From positions 28,636 through 92,635 of the forward strand of contig NZ_JASDCU010000015.1 in NCBI RefSeq assembly GCF_030407765.1: DNA of 64,000 nucleotides. The letters are read 5' to 3'. Positions 24,651-34,863 of the stretch are shown here, piece by piece. Both the position numbers and the translations under genes were made by a program. The notes beneath the pieces are model-generated. The model worked only from the letters and a program-made list of their open reading frames with translations. It was not told where the DNA came from and did not search any database. This DNA is from Microbacterium sp. APC 3901 (GTDB taxonomy: Bacteria; Actinomycetota; Actinomycetes; Actinomycetales; Microbacteriaceae). Numbering within the stretch: the first letter of the stretch is position 1; the number at the start of each line of letters is the position of its first letter.

Positions 24651-26069
24651 TCAGCCCCGCTGCGTCGCCTTCACCGGCAGCAGCAACAGGAAGCCGGCGA
24701 CCAGCACCAGCACGATGCCGAGGATCCCGTACGAGGTCGAGCCCGAGAGCACGATCAGCAGGGTCCACGCCCCCGATGCCATCCAACTCGCCGCGCGCCC
24801 TGTCGTCGCATAGAGGCCGAAGATCTCGCCCTCGCGCCCCGCAGGCGTGATGCGGGCGAGGAACGACCTCGACGCCGCCTGGGCGGGGCCGACGAAGGCG
24901 CACAGCACCAGGCCGCCGATCCAGAAGACGACCGTTCCGGCATCCACCAGGAAGAACACCGCGAGTCCGGCGATCACCATCGCGGCGAGCGAGAGGAGGA
25001 TGATCCGCTTCGGCCCGAATCGGTCGTCGTAGCGGCCGGCGATGATCGTCGAGACGCCCGCGATGAGGTTGGCGGCGATGCCGAAGATCACGAGATCGAG
25101 GAAGCCGAAGTCGAACACCTGGCTGGCGATCACGGCACCGAAGGCGAACACGCCGCCGAGGCCGTCGCGGAACACGGCGCTCGACAGCAGGAACCAGAAC
25201 GTCTGACGGGTGTCGGGGTTGCGGTAGAGGCCGACGACATCCTTGACGAGCAGGCCGTACGAGGCGAAGAAGCCCACCTTGCGCTCGGGGCGCCCGAGCG
25301 ACGGCTCGGGCACGTTGAGGAAGATCGGGATCGAGAAGACGATCGCCCAGATCGCGCACGCGACAGCGATGATGCGGAACGGCAGACCCGCGTCATCGGG
25401 CAGGCCGAACCAGTCGAACATGTAGAAGATGACGACGAGCACCAGCGCGAGGATGCCCCCGATATAGCCGAACCCCCAGCCGAGTCCCGAGATGCGCCCC
25501 ACGGTCTTCGGGTTCGCGATGCCGATCAGCATGGCGTTCGAGTTGACCGCGGCGATCTCCCCGAACACGGATCCCGCCGAGATCAGCGCGACGCCGAGCC
25601 AGAACAGCGTCGGCGTCGGCGTCGGTTCGACGAACCAGAGGCCGAACATGCAGGCGATGAGAGCTCCGGTGCCGATTCCGAGCCAGAGCTTCTGGCGGCC
25701 TGCAGCATCCGCGCGCTGGCCCAGCACCGGCGCGATCAGGAGGATCGCGATGCCGGCGATCGTCGACCCGAGCCCCAGACCCGAGGCGAGGTCTGCCTCG
25801 GCCGCCTCGCGGATCGGGTCTTTCGCATCGAGGCCCGCGATCTCCGCCGGAAGGAACGCCTCGGTCGTGAGGTACAGCGCCGTGAAGATGAAGGTGAGGA
25901 TGACGGTGTTGAAGGGCTGCGTCGCCCAGTCCCACAGCGCCCACGAATAGACCTGCTTCTTCGGCGCGGGTGTCTCGCCCCGCAGGTCGAGGCCGATCAC
26001 GCCTACTGCGCCGCTGTTCGCCGTCGCAGCGGGCTCGGGCACCTCGCTGCTCTGGGAGGAATCGCTCAT
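24651..26069 (-). CDS. MFS transporter of the UMF1/Atg22 group
   Basis: 472 residues and about twelve helices. The N-terminal WALWDWATQPFNTVILTFIF (about residues 42-61) is the hallmark of the UMF1/Atg22-like permeases, whose vacuolar yeast member exports amino acids. The bacterial substrates are unknown. ATG 26069 is chosen because upstream residues in the same frame are charged and non-conserved. It is divergent from another MFS gene at 26240. Confidence 0.82.
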   Translation of the reverse strand: MSDSSQSSEVPEPAATANSGAVGVIGLDLRGETPAPKKQVYSWALWDWATQPFNTVILTFIFTALYLTTEAFLPAEIAGLDAKDPIREAAEADLASGLGLGSTIAGIAILLIAPVLGQRADAAGRQKLWLGIGTGALIACMFGLWFVEPTPTPTLFWLGVALISAGSVFGEIAAVNSNAMLIGIANPKTVGRISGLGWGFGYIGGILALVLVVIFYMFDWFGLPDDAGLPFRIIAVACAIWAIVFSIPIFLNVPEPSLGRPERKVGFFASYGLLVKDVVGLYRNPDTRQTFWFLLSSAVFRDGLGGVFAFGAVIASQVFDFGFLDLVIFGIAANLIAGVSTIIAGRYDDRFGPKRIILLSLAAMVIAGLAVFFLVDAGTVVFWIGGLVLCAFVGPAQAASRSFLARITPAGREGEIFGLYATTGRAASWMASGAWTLLIVLSGSTSYGILGIVLVLVAGFLLLLPVKATQRG

Positions 26070-26239
26070 GTTCGCAGTCTGGCGGCGCCCGGTGAACGGA
26101 CGGTGACGGCGCGCCGCGCGGGGTGCCCTCCTCCGGGACACCTCCCTCATGCATATGACGCCGCGTGGTCCGGACGAATGGTCGGATGCCGAAGACGCCG
26201 CGTCGGGCGCCGATGCCCCTCACCTGCGAGCGTGGAACC

Positions 26240-27445
26240 ATGACGACGACCGCGCCCGTACCCGTGACGACCGCCCGCACCGAGAGCATCCGCTATGGCG
26301 GCCTCATCGTGCTGATGCTGATGGGCTTCCTGCTCGTCACGGCCGAGTTCCTGCCCAACGGCGTGCTCACCGAGATGGCCGACGCTCTCGGCGTGACCCC
26401 CGGCCAGGCCGGTCAGACCGTCACGGTCACCGCGCTCGTCGGCCTGATCGTCGCGCCGACGGTGGGGCTGATCTTCCCCCGCCTCGACCGTCGCTCGCTT
26501 CTCGTCTGGATGGCGCTCGCAGCCGCCGTGTCGAACCTCATCGTCGCGGTCGCGCCCAACCTGATCATCGTGCTGCTCGCGCGCTTCCTGCTGGGGGCTG
26601 CGATCAGCGCCTTCTGGGCGATGTCGATCACCGTCGCCGCACGCCTGGCGGGTCCTGAGCACCTCGGGCGGGGCGTCATGTTCACCTCGGCCGGCGTCTC
26701 GCTCGCCACGGTCGCGGGCGTGCCGCTGGGCGTGATGCTCAGTGAGATCGTCGACTGGCAGACGGTGTTCGCGATCGCGGGCGTGCTCATGGTGCTGCTG
26801 GCCGTCGCGCTGCGGTTCATGCTCCCGTCGGTCCCGGCCGAGCAGGGGGCCAGCATCCGGCTCCTCGTCGACACCCTGCGTCGTCCGGGCATCGGGCTCG
26901 GCATGGTCGGGCACGTGCTCGTCGTGCTCGGCCACTTCCTCGCCTACACGTACGTGCGACTCGCGCTCGAACGCATCCCCGAGGTCGACGCCTCGACGAT
27001 CATCCTGCTGCTCGCGCTCTTCGGTGTCGGAGGCCTCGCCGGCAACCTCGGGCTCGGATTCTTCATCGACCGCACGTTCGGGTTCTTCGCGGTGTTCGCC
27101 CCGTTGGTGATCGCCGCGTCGGTGCTGTCGATGATCTTCCTGTCGGGCTCGGTGCTCGGCATCGCGATCGTCGTGCTCGTCTGGGGCTTCTTCTTCTCGT
27201 CGTGGCTGCTCGTGATCAACACATGGGTGGGGCACCGCACGCCCGACCGCCTCGAAGCCGGAGGCAGCCTCGTCGTGGTGGGGTTCCAGGGCGCGATCAC
27301 GATCGCCGCGGGCGTCGGCGGACTGCTCGTCGACACCCTCGACGTGGAGTTCGTCTACGTGCTCGGGGCGGCGTCGCTGCTGGTCGGCGCCGTGCTGTTC
27401 GGCATGTCGAACCGTAGGAGCATCGCTGCGGCGAAGCTCGCCTGA
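26240..27445 (+). CDS. MFS efflux-type transporter (DHA1, arabinose-efflux/NepI-like)
   Basis: 401 residues. The start GGLIVLMLMGFLLVTAEFLP and the later GMVGHVLVVLGHFLAYTYV match the DHA1 group that contains sugar-efflux and purine-nucleoside exporters. ATG 26240 gives a normal N-terminus; the upstream in-frame extension is unsupported. It converges on the AraC gene (10-bp gap). The substrate is unknown, and the AraC protein may regulate it. Confidence 0.8.
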   Translation: MTTTAPVPVTTARTESIRYGGLIVLMLMGFLLVTAEFLPNGVLTEMADALGVTPGQAGQTVTVTALVGLIVAPTVGLIFPRLDRRSLLVWMALAAAVSNLIVAVAPNLIIVLLARFLLGAAISAFWAMSITVAARLAGPEHLGRGVMFTSAGVSLATVAGVPLGVMLSEIVDWQTVFAIAGVLMVLLAVALRFMLPSVPAEQGASIRLLVDTLRRPGIGLGMVGHVLVVLGHFLAYTYVRLALERIPEVDASTIILLLALFGVGGLAGNLGLGFFIDRTFGFFAVFAPLVIAASVLSMIFLSGSVLGIAIVVLVWGFFFSSWLLVINTWVGHRTPDRLEAGGSLVVVGFQGAITIAAGVGGLLVDTLDVEFVYVLGAASLLVGAVLFGMSNRRSIAAAKLA

Positions 27446-27454
27446 CCGGGGCGT

Positions 27455-28372
27455 CTACGCCGGGACCGCGGTCAGCTGCGACGCCCGCCAGGTCGACGGA
27501 GTCATCCCGGTGCGGCGGCGGAAGGCGCGGCTGAACCCCTCGTCCGAGGCGTAGCCCAGCTCACGCGACGTCTCGCTGACCGAGCGCCCCTCACTCAGCA
27601 TCCGCTTCGCCGCGTCGACGCGCACCTCGGTGACGTAGTCGGCGGGCGAGCGGCCGATCGCGCGGCGGAACCGCTCGGCGAACACCGAGCGGGACATCGC
27701 CCCGACGCTCGCGAGGCGCTCGACCGTCCAGTCGCGCCCTGGTTGCTCATGGATCGCCTCGACGACGCGATCGAGGAAAGGATCCTTCGACACCGAGGGC
27801 CAGCCGGCCGGCGCGCAGCCGTTCGCCGCCCACGCGCGGATCACCGAGAGCAGCACGGTCTGCGCCATCATCCGGCAGATCACCGGATCGCCCTGGCGTG
27901 AGGGGCACGTGGCGGGATCGGTGGGTCCCATGCTTCCGGCGAGTGCGGCTGCAGCGGGTTCGAGTGCCGCGAACGACATGACGGTGATCGGATCGGGAAG
28001 GAGCGCGGCGATCATCGCGGCGCTGTCGGAGAACTCGAGGTCGACGACGACGAGGTCGGTCACCTCGTCGGCCTCGAGGGCGATCGATGCACGGCCGAGC
28101 GTCAGGAATGCGTCTCCGGCGACCAGGTTCGCGTGCAGCGGGCGATCGTCCACGGTCACGATCTGCGCTGCGCGGTCGACGTCGAGTCGGCATCCGGTGG
28201 TCAGCGGCGGATGCCCGTGCACCGAGCCCGAGGCGATGTAGACGAGGGTGGCCGAGCCCGAGGGGATCGGCAGCAGGCCGCCGGCGGTGAGGGCGGCGCG
28301 GCGGGCTGTGCCGACGCGGAGGTCGACGGAGTCGAGCACGTGCCCGAGGGCTGCGGAGTCGACGGTCACCAT
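27455..28372 (-). CDS. AraC-family regulator with an N-terminal cupin sensor
   Basis: 305 residues from ATG 28372. The first ~180 residues form a cupin-like sensor (SGSVHGHPPLTTG, DDRPLHANLVAGDAFL); the C-terminal ~100 have both AraC HTHs (WTVERLASVGAMSRSVFAERF and SVSETSRELGYASDEGFSRAF). This matches the cupin_6/AraC arrangement common in actinobacteria near efflux or redox genes. It is divergent from a DUF3817 gene and convergent with an MFS exporter, both possible targets. Confidence 0.85.
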   Translation of the reverse strand: MVTVDSAALGHVLDSVDLRVGTARRAALTAGGLLPIPSGSATLVYIASGSVHGHPPLTTGCRLDVDRAAQIVTVDDRPLHANLVAGDAFLTLGRASIALEADEVTDLVVVDLEFSDSAAMIAALLPDPITVMSFAALEPAAAALAGSMGPTDPATCPSRQGDPVICRMMAQTVLLSVIRAWAANGCAPAGWPSVSKDPFLDRVVEAIHEQPGRDWTVERLASVGAMSRSVFAERFRRAIGRSPADYVTEVRVDAAKRMLSEGRSVSETSRELGYASDEGFSRAFRRRTGMTPSTWRASQLTAVPA

Positions 28373-28442
28373 GCCTTCGGCAACGCCCGGGAACGCATGG
28401 CTATTCCGGATACGCTGGACGGACCCCCACCCGAGGAGTCCC

Positions 28443-28904
28443 GTGTTCCGCACACCCGACCGCCTGTTCCGTGTTCTCGCGATCGCGGAGGCGATCACCT
28501 GGACCATCCTGATCTCAGCGATCATCGCCCGTGCCGTCGGCGCTCCCGGCGTGGTCGTCACCATCGGCGGTGGCATCCACGGTTTCGTGTTCCTCGCATA
28601 CGCCGCGACCGCGGTGCTCGTCGCGCTCAATCAGCGCTGGCACCTCGGCGTCGCCGTCCTCGCCGTGGCGAGCGCCATCGTCCCCTACGCGACGATCCCG
28701 ATGGAGATCTGGCTGCACCGCACCGGTCGCCTGGCGGGCGCGTGGCGACTGGAGCAGACGCAGGATCCGCGCGATGCGCGCTGGTACGACCGGCTCATGC
28801 GCTGGTTCCTGCGCCGACCGTGGGTTCTGGCCGTCCTGCTCGCCGTCGGCATCGTCGCGCTGTATGTGATCCTGCTGCTCGTGGGCCCGCCCGGCGGAAA
28901 GTGA
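28443..28904 (+). CDS. DUF3817 integral membrane protein
   Basis: 153 residues, about four hydrophobic helices, with a mid-protein HGFVFLAYAATAVL and a late region FLRRPWVLAVLLAVG. This is the DUF3817 family, in which members are small membrane proteins of unknown function. GTG 28443 has GAGGAG four bases upstream. The last seven codons and stop form the first unit of a 21-bp tandem repeat. Confidence 0.8.
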   Translation: MFRTPDRLFRVLAIAEAITWTILISAIIARAVGAPGVVVTIGGGIHGFVFLAYAATAVLVALNQRWHLGVAVLAVASAIVPYATIPMEIWLHRTGRLAGAWRLEQTQDPRDARWYDRLMRWFLRRPWVLAVLLAVGIVALYVILLLVGPPGGK

Positions 28905-28967
28905 GGCCCGTCCGGCGGCAGGTGAGGCCCGCCCGGCGGAAAGTGAGGCCCGTCCGGCGGCTGGTGA
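28884..28967 (+). repeat. Four 21-bp tandem repeats starting at the DUF3817 stop codon
   Basis: Units 28884-28904, 28905-28925, 28926-28946 and 28947-28967, of the form GGCCCGYCCGGCGG followed by a 4-base variable part and GTGA. Units 1 and 3 are identical. Each unit ends with an in-frame TGA, so only unit 1 is translated and units 2-4 repeat the C-terminus and stop. Confidence 0.9.
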
Positions 28968-29009
28968 GTTCCGCGTGACCTCAACGGAGCGGGTTCCGGG
29001 CGCGCGGCG

Positions 29010-29696
29010 TCACTGGATGACGACGGCGTTCTTGTCGATGACCTCGGCCATCGTGGTCTGCATGTCGCCGCCGGTGCAGTCGACGATCACGTAGAGCCCG
29101 ACCCCCGTCGCGGTGAAGGCTCGGGCGGCGATCGCCCATTGACGGTCGGCCTCTTCGCCGACGACCTGGCGATTCTCGACGTCGGTGTTGCCGCCGACCT
29201 GATAACTGAACGCCCCGGTCGTCGACAGCGGCGTGATCGCGGCGGCATCCGCCTCGCCGAGGATGACGGCGAGCATGGCATCCGAGCTGACGCTGTCATC
29301 GCCGGTCACCGTCGGCACATCCGGGATGAGACCCTGCCAGAACTGGGCCGTGCAGGTGTCGTCGAGCGTGCCGTAGGTCCAGCCTCCGTTGCCGTCGTCC
29401 GGCTTGACGATCTTCCAGCCGTCGTCGGCGATCAATCCGTCGCCCCACTGGATGTACGCCGCCGCGGGGATGTCGGCGCCGTCGGCGAAGGTCATGGTCG
29501 AGGGCAGATCGCCCGAGGGCTCCTCAGACGGCTCCTCAGACGGGATCGCGGTCGGGCAGGGATCGGGGCCGTCGCCGTCGGGAGCGTTCACGGGGATCTG
29601 CGCATACAGGCACCCGCTCAGCGGCAGCACTGCCAGGGCGACCGCCGACACGGCGGCGAGGCGGACCAGCGGAGAGACCTGCGAGGTGCGTGTCAT
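29010..29696 (-). CDS. Predicted lipoprotein of unknown function
   Basis: 228 residues. Signal peptide with lipobox LSGC (Cys at about residue 29), an acidic Ser/Glu/Pro linker (about 48-65), and a folded domain with two tryptophan-rich stretches (GWKIVKPDD, GGWTYGTLDD) and late cysteines (DDTCTAQFW, IVDCTGGD). I do not recognise the family. The gene is a single unit: TAGGCT on the minus strand (29704-29709) ends seven bases from the ATG, so the mRNA is probably leaderless. Confidence 0.75.
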   Translation of the reverse strand: MTRTSQVSPLVRLAAVSAVALAVLPLSGCLYAQIPVNAPDGDGPDPCPTAIPSEEPSEEPSGDLPSTMTFADGADIPAAAYIQWGDGLIADDGWKIVKPDDGNGGWTYGTLDDTCTAQFWQGLIPDVPTVTGDDSVSSDAMLAVILGEADAAAITPLSTTGAFSYQVGGNTDVENRQVVGEEADRQWAIAARAFTATGVGLYVIVDCTGGDMQTTMAEVIDKNAVVIQ

Positions 29697-29731
29697 GCCG
29701 GTCAGCCTAGTCGGCGGGTGGGGAGGCCGAC

Positions 29732-30667
29732 TCAGTGCGCCGTGGCGATGCCGACCGCGTCGTGCACCATGACCGACGCGACCCTCGCGCCGGCGCCGGC
29801 TGCGACGATCAGCTGCTGGGGGCCGGGGATCGCGGCGTCGCCGGCGGCATACAGACCAGGGATGTCGGTGCGGCCCGACCGATCGGTGATGAGGTGCCCG
29901 TCGCGGTCGATCGCGGGTGCGAAGCCGTGCAGGAACGACAGATCGGTCTCCCATTCGGGCCTGACGAATCCGCCCTCGACGGTCACGACGGTGCCGTCGG
30001 TCAGTCTGATCGCCTCGATGCGCCCGCGGTCTCCGACGAGTTCGGCGATCGGAAGCCGCAGCACGGCGACTCCGGACGCGGCGAGCTCGGCCTCCTCCTC
30101 GGGCGTGACCGTTTCTGCGCCGAGGGTGAAGACGGTGAGACTCTCGGTCCACCGCGAGATGAGTCGGGCGCGGTCGGCGAGGTCAGTCGTCTCGCCGATG
30201 AGGGCGAGTCGCCGCCCCCGGAGCTCCCACGCGTCGCAGGCCGCGCAGCTGAAGAGGCTGATGCCGTAGAAGCCGCGCAGGTTGGGGACGTCGGGAAGGG
30301 TCTCGTGCAGACCCGTCGCAAGCAGCACGGATCGGGCGGCGACGACGTCGGTCGGGTCCTTGCGGCCGATGGATGCCGTGAATCCTGCATCCGCCCTGCT
30401 CAGCTCGAGCACTCTGACGCGTGTGCGCACCTCGATGTTGGGGTAGGCGGCGAGCTCGTCGCGGGCCATGCGGCGCAGTTCGTGCGGGGCCACCCCGTCA
30501 CGGGTGAGGAAGCCGTGCGAGTTCAGGGTGGCGGCGTTGCGCGGACGATCGGCGTCGACCACCAGCACGCGCATGAGCGAACGCCCCAGGTTGAGAGCGG
30601 CGGACAGCCCCGCAGGACCACCGCCGATCACGAGCACATCGTAGGTGTCCGTGTCAGGCGTTCGCAC
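29732..30667 (-). CDS. Thioredoxin-reductase-like FAD/NAD(P) oxidoreductase
   Basis: 311 residues from GTG 30667. The FAD motif YDVLVIGGGPAGLSAALNLG comes at once, followed by a redox CxxC (SLFSCAACDAWE, about residues 134-145), an NAD(P) loop (LALIGETTD, shorter than usual) and the FAD C-terminal motif DIPGLYAAGDAA. The CxxC suggests disulfide chemistry, but no thioredoxin gene is adjacent. GTG 30667 puts the FAD motif at the usual distance; the alternative ATG 30730 would run through the upstream inverted repeat. It is divergent from dnaK, sharing the control region. Confidence 0.8.
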   Translation of the reverse strand: MRTPDTDTYDVLVIGGGPAGLSAALNLGRSLMRVLVVDADRPRNAATLNSHGFLTRDGVAPHELRRMARDELAAYPNIEVRTRVRVLELSRADAGFTASIGRKDPTDVVAARSVLLATGLHETLPDVPNLRGFYGISLFSCAACDAWELRGRRLALIGETTDLADRARLISRWTESLTVFTLGAETVTPEEEAELAASGVAVLRLPIAELVGDRGRIEAIRLTDGTVVTVEGGFVRPEWETDLSFLHGFAPAIDRDGHLITDRSGRTDIPGLYAAGDAAIPGPQQLIVAAGAGARVASVMVHDAVGIATAH

Positions 30668-30702
30668 AGCCTCAGTCTGCCACCTCGGATGGTCGAGGGA
30701 TA

Positions 30703-30727
30703 AAGTTGAGCCAGTTCGTATCAACTT
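30703..30727. promoter_or_regulatory. Inverted repeat upstream of the dnaK promoter
   Basis: AAGTTGA (30703-30709), 11-nt spacer, TCAACTT (30721-30727): perfect 7-bp arms immediately upstream of the -35 box and between the divergent flavoprotein and dnaK. It shares the TTGA core with the HspR-type repeat downstream but has different spacing. Confidence 0.55.
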
Positions 30728-30730
30728 CAT

Positions 30731-30759
30731 TTGACAGTCTCCGGAGGTCGGAGTACAGT
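30731..30759 (+). promoter_or_regulatory. Vegetative-type promoter of the dnaK operon
   Basis: TTGACA (30731-30736), 17-bp spacer, TACAGT (30754-30759). The -35 is a perfect consensus match. The -10 runs straight into the HAIR element, so a bound HspR would block RNA polymerase. Confidence 0.8.
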
Positions 30760-30776
30760 TGAGTCATCGCGACTCA
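30759..30776. promoter_or_regulatory. HAIR-type inverted repeat (HspR operator)
   Basis: TTGAGT-N7-ACTCAG (30759-30777), matching the HAIR consensus CTTGAGT-N7-ACTCAAG except at the outermost bases. hspR is the fourth gene of the operon this site controls, giving the known autoregulatory heat-shock loop. Confidence 0.85.
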
Positions 30777-30787
30777 GGTTTCCCTGA

Positions 30788-32701
<1,914 letters not shown>

Positions 32702-32703
32702 TC

Positions 32704-33339
32704 ATGACGGACAAGAACTTCGACGACAATCAGGTTCCTGAGCCCGCCGAAGGTCACAGCGAGGGGTCGGATGCTCAGGCATCCGGCCCCGCGCCGCACA
32801 ACCCGGACTCTGACGAGGCCCGGGCTGCGGAAGGCTCTGACGACGCGGACTTCACGATCGACGACATCCTGAACGCCGACCAGACGGCCGAGGCCGCTGC
32901 GGGGGATGCAGCGATCGCCGACGCCGAGAACGCGCTGCTGAACGACCTCAAGCGCCTCCAGGCCGAGTACGCCAACTACCGCCGCCGCACCGAAGAGCAG
33001 CGGCAGGTCGAGATCGAGCGCGCGAAGGGCGAGGCCGCCAAGGGCCTCATCCCCGTGCTCGACGATCTCGATCGCGCCGCTCAGCACGGTGATCTGGTCG
33101 AGGGCACGCCCTTCGCCGTGATCGCCGGCAAGGTGCGCACGGTCGTCGAGCGTCTCGGTGTCGTCTCGTATGGCGAGAAGGGCGAGGAATTCGACCCCCA
33201 GCGCCACGAGGCGATCTTCCAGCAGCCCACCCCGGGCGCCGACAAGACCACGGTGCTCGAGGTCGTCGAGGTGGGTTACCGCCTCGGTGACGTCGAGCTG
33301 CGTCCCGCGAAGGTCGTCGTCGCCGTACCCGCAGAGTAG
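32704..33339 (+). CDS. grpE: Nucleotide exchange factor GrpE
   Basis: 211 residues. A long acidic disordered N-terminus (about 1-60) precedes a coiled coil (ENALLNDLKRLQAEYANYRR, about 80-99) and the beta domain (TPGADKTTVLEVVEVGYRLG). It drives ADP release from DnaK as a dimer. It starts two bases after the dnaK stop. The acidic extension is longer than in enteric GrpE but usual in actinobacteria. Confidence 0.96.
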   Translation: MTDKNFDDNQVPEPAEGHSEGSDAQASGPAPHNPDSDEARAAEGSDDADFTIDDILNADQTAEAAAGDAAIADAENALLNDLKRLQAEYANYRRRTEEQRQVEIERAKGEAAKGLIPVLDDLDRAAQHGDLVEGTPFAVIAGKVRTVVERLGVVSYGEKGEEFDPQRHEAIFQQPTPGADKTTVLEVVEVGYRLGDVELRPAKVVVAVPAE

Positions 33340-33346
33340 GTGATCG

Positions 33347-34336
33347 ATGGCTAGCCAGGACTGGTTCGACAAGGACTTCTACAAGATCCTCGGGGTCTCG
33401 AAGGACGTCAGCGACGCCGATCTCAAGAAGACGTACCGCAAGCTCGCTCGCAAGTACCACCCCGACTCCAATCAGGGAGACGAGAAGGCGGAGGCGAAGT
33501 TCAAAGAGGTCAGCGAGGCGTACTCGGTGCTCTCGGATGCCGAACAGCGCAAGGAGTACGACGAGATCCGCGCCATGGGCTCGGGCGCACGCTTCACGGC
33601 GGGCGGTGCGGGAGCAGGCGGCTTCGAAGACGTCTTCAGCCGGTTCGGGCAGCAGGGGCGCGGGCAGCAGCAGTCCGCCGACTTCGAGGACATCTTCGCG
33701 ATGTTCAATCAGGGTCAGGGCGGCACGTTCGGCTCCGGCCGATTCGGGCAGACCTCCGGCGGATACCGCGGCTTCGGCGGGCCCCAGAAGGGCGCCGACG
33801 TCACGGCGCGCACCACGCTCGACTTCGCCACCGCTGTGCAGGGTGAGACCATCAGCCTGCAGGGGGACGACGGCAAGCCGTTCAAGGTGAAGATCCCCGC
33901 CGGTGTGGCCGACGGGCAGAAGATCAGGCTTCGCGGACGCGGCCGCCCCTCGCCGGACGGCGGGGAGAACGGCGACGTCGTGGTGCAGATCGCGGTGCGA
34001 CCGCATCCGGTGTTCACCCGTGAGGGGCTGAACCTGCGCGTGGTCGTTCCGGTGACCTTCACCGAGGCCGCACTCGGCGCGACGATCGAGGTTCCCACGC
34101 TCAGTGGCGACACGGTCAAGCTCCGGGTCGCACCCGGCACCCCCTCAGGGCGTGTCCTGCGGGTCAAGGGTCGCGGCGTCACCACCTCGAAGGGCACGGG
34201 CGACCTGCTCGCCGAGCTGCAGATCGCGGTGCCGTCGCACCTCGACGAGGCTGCTCGGGAGGCGCTGGAGAAGTTCCAGTCGCTCGAGCCGGCGGAGAAC
34301 CCGCGTGCCGACCTCATGGCGAAGGCTCGGCGCTAG
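33347..34336 (+). CDS. dnaJ: J-domain co-chaperone DnaJ, zinc-finger-less type
   Basis: 329 residues. The J domain has the HPD motif in KYHPDSNQGD (about residue 40). A Gly/Phe/Gln-rich linker (about 75-145) follows, then the C-terminal substrate domains (DVTARTTLDFATAVQGE to the end). No CxxCxGxG repeats are present, so it resembles CbpA/DnaJ2-type proteins rather than classical DnaJ. Encoded seven bases after grpE. It stimulates DnaK ATPase and delivers clients. Another, zinc-type dnaJ is probably elsewhere in the genome. Confidence 0.93.
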   Translation: MASQDWFDKDFYKILGVSKDVSDADLKKTYRKLARKYHPDSNQGDEKAEAKFKEVSEAYSVLSDAEQRKEYDEIRAMGSGARFTAGGAGAGGFEDVFSRFGQQGRGQQQSADFEDIFAMFNQGQGGTFGSGRFGQTSGGYRGFGGPQKGADVTARTTLDFATAVQGETISLQGDDGKPFKVKIPAGVADGQKIRLRGRGRPSPDGGENGDVVVQIAVRPHPVFTREGLNLRVVVPVTFTEAALGATIEVPTLSGDTVKLRVAPGTPSGRVLRVKGRGVTTSKGTGDLLAELQIAVPSHLDEAAREALEKFQSLEPAENPRADLMAKARR

Positions 34337-34379
34337 AAGATTATGACGAACGCGAACACCGAGGAGGAGGTGATCCACT

Positions 34380-34811
34380 GTGGCTGACCAGCGGATGGAT
34401 GCCGACACCCCGGTGTTCGCGATCGCCGTCGCCGCCCAGCTCTCCGGGCTCCACCCGCAGACCCTGCGGCAGTACGACCGCATCGGGCTCGTGGTTCCGG
34501 GACGCACCTCGGGCGGCTCTCGTCGCTACTCGAGCCGCAACATCGAACAACTTCGCGAGGTCGCTCAGCTGTCATCCGAAGGCGTCAGCCTTCCGGCGAT
34601 CGCGCGGCTGCTCGACCTCGAAGACGAGAACCGGATGCTGCACCTCCGCGTCGCCGAGCTCGACGCCGCTCTGCGCGCCGAGCGCGACAACCGTCCGGGC
34701 AGGCGCATCTTCGCCGCGGGATCCGCCGGCGTCATCCCGATGCCCAGCGGCCGCCGCATCCGTCGATCGGCCGAAGTCGTGCTGTGGCGCCCGGGTACCG
34801 GCCGCAGCTGA
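34380..34811 (+). CDS. hspR: Heat-shock repressor HspR (MerR family)
   Basis: 143 residues. The MerR-type HTH begins FAIAVAAQLSGLHPQTLRQYDR (split: FAIAVAAQLSGLHPQ at about residues 13-27), followed by GLVVPGRTSGGSRRYSSRNIEQL and a short coiled dimerisation segment. The C-terminal tail is basic and disordered. GTG 34380 has AGGAGG nine bases upstream. As the last gene of the dnaK operon and with a HAIR site in front of dnaK, it is the autoregulator; in actinobacteria DnaK acts as its co-repressor. Confidence 0.95.
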   Translation: MADQRMDADTPVFAIAVAAQLSGLHPQTLRQYDRIGLVVPGRTSGGSRRYSSRNIEQLREVAQLSSEGVSLPAIARLLDLEDENRMLHLRVAELDAALRAERDNRPGRRIFAAGSAGVIPMPSGRRIRRSAEVVLWRPGTGRS

Positions 34812-34863
34812 GACCCGCCCGCCGCGCGCGCCATTCATCCGCGCGCGGTATCGTTGCGACACG

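Noticed and set aside
23217..26243. A 1008-residue plus-strand open frame antisense to the CDF and UMF1 transporters
   Set aside because: Low-complexity Arg/His/Asp-rich translation with no domain; it is the shadow of high-GC genes on the other strand, whose families are clear.
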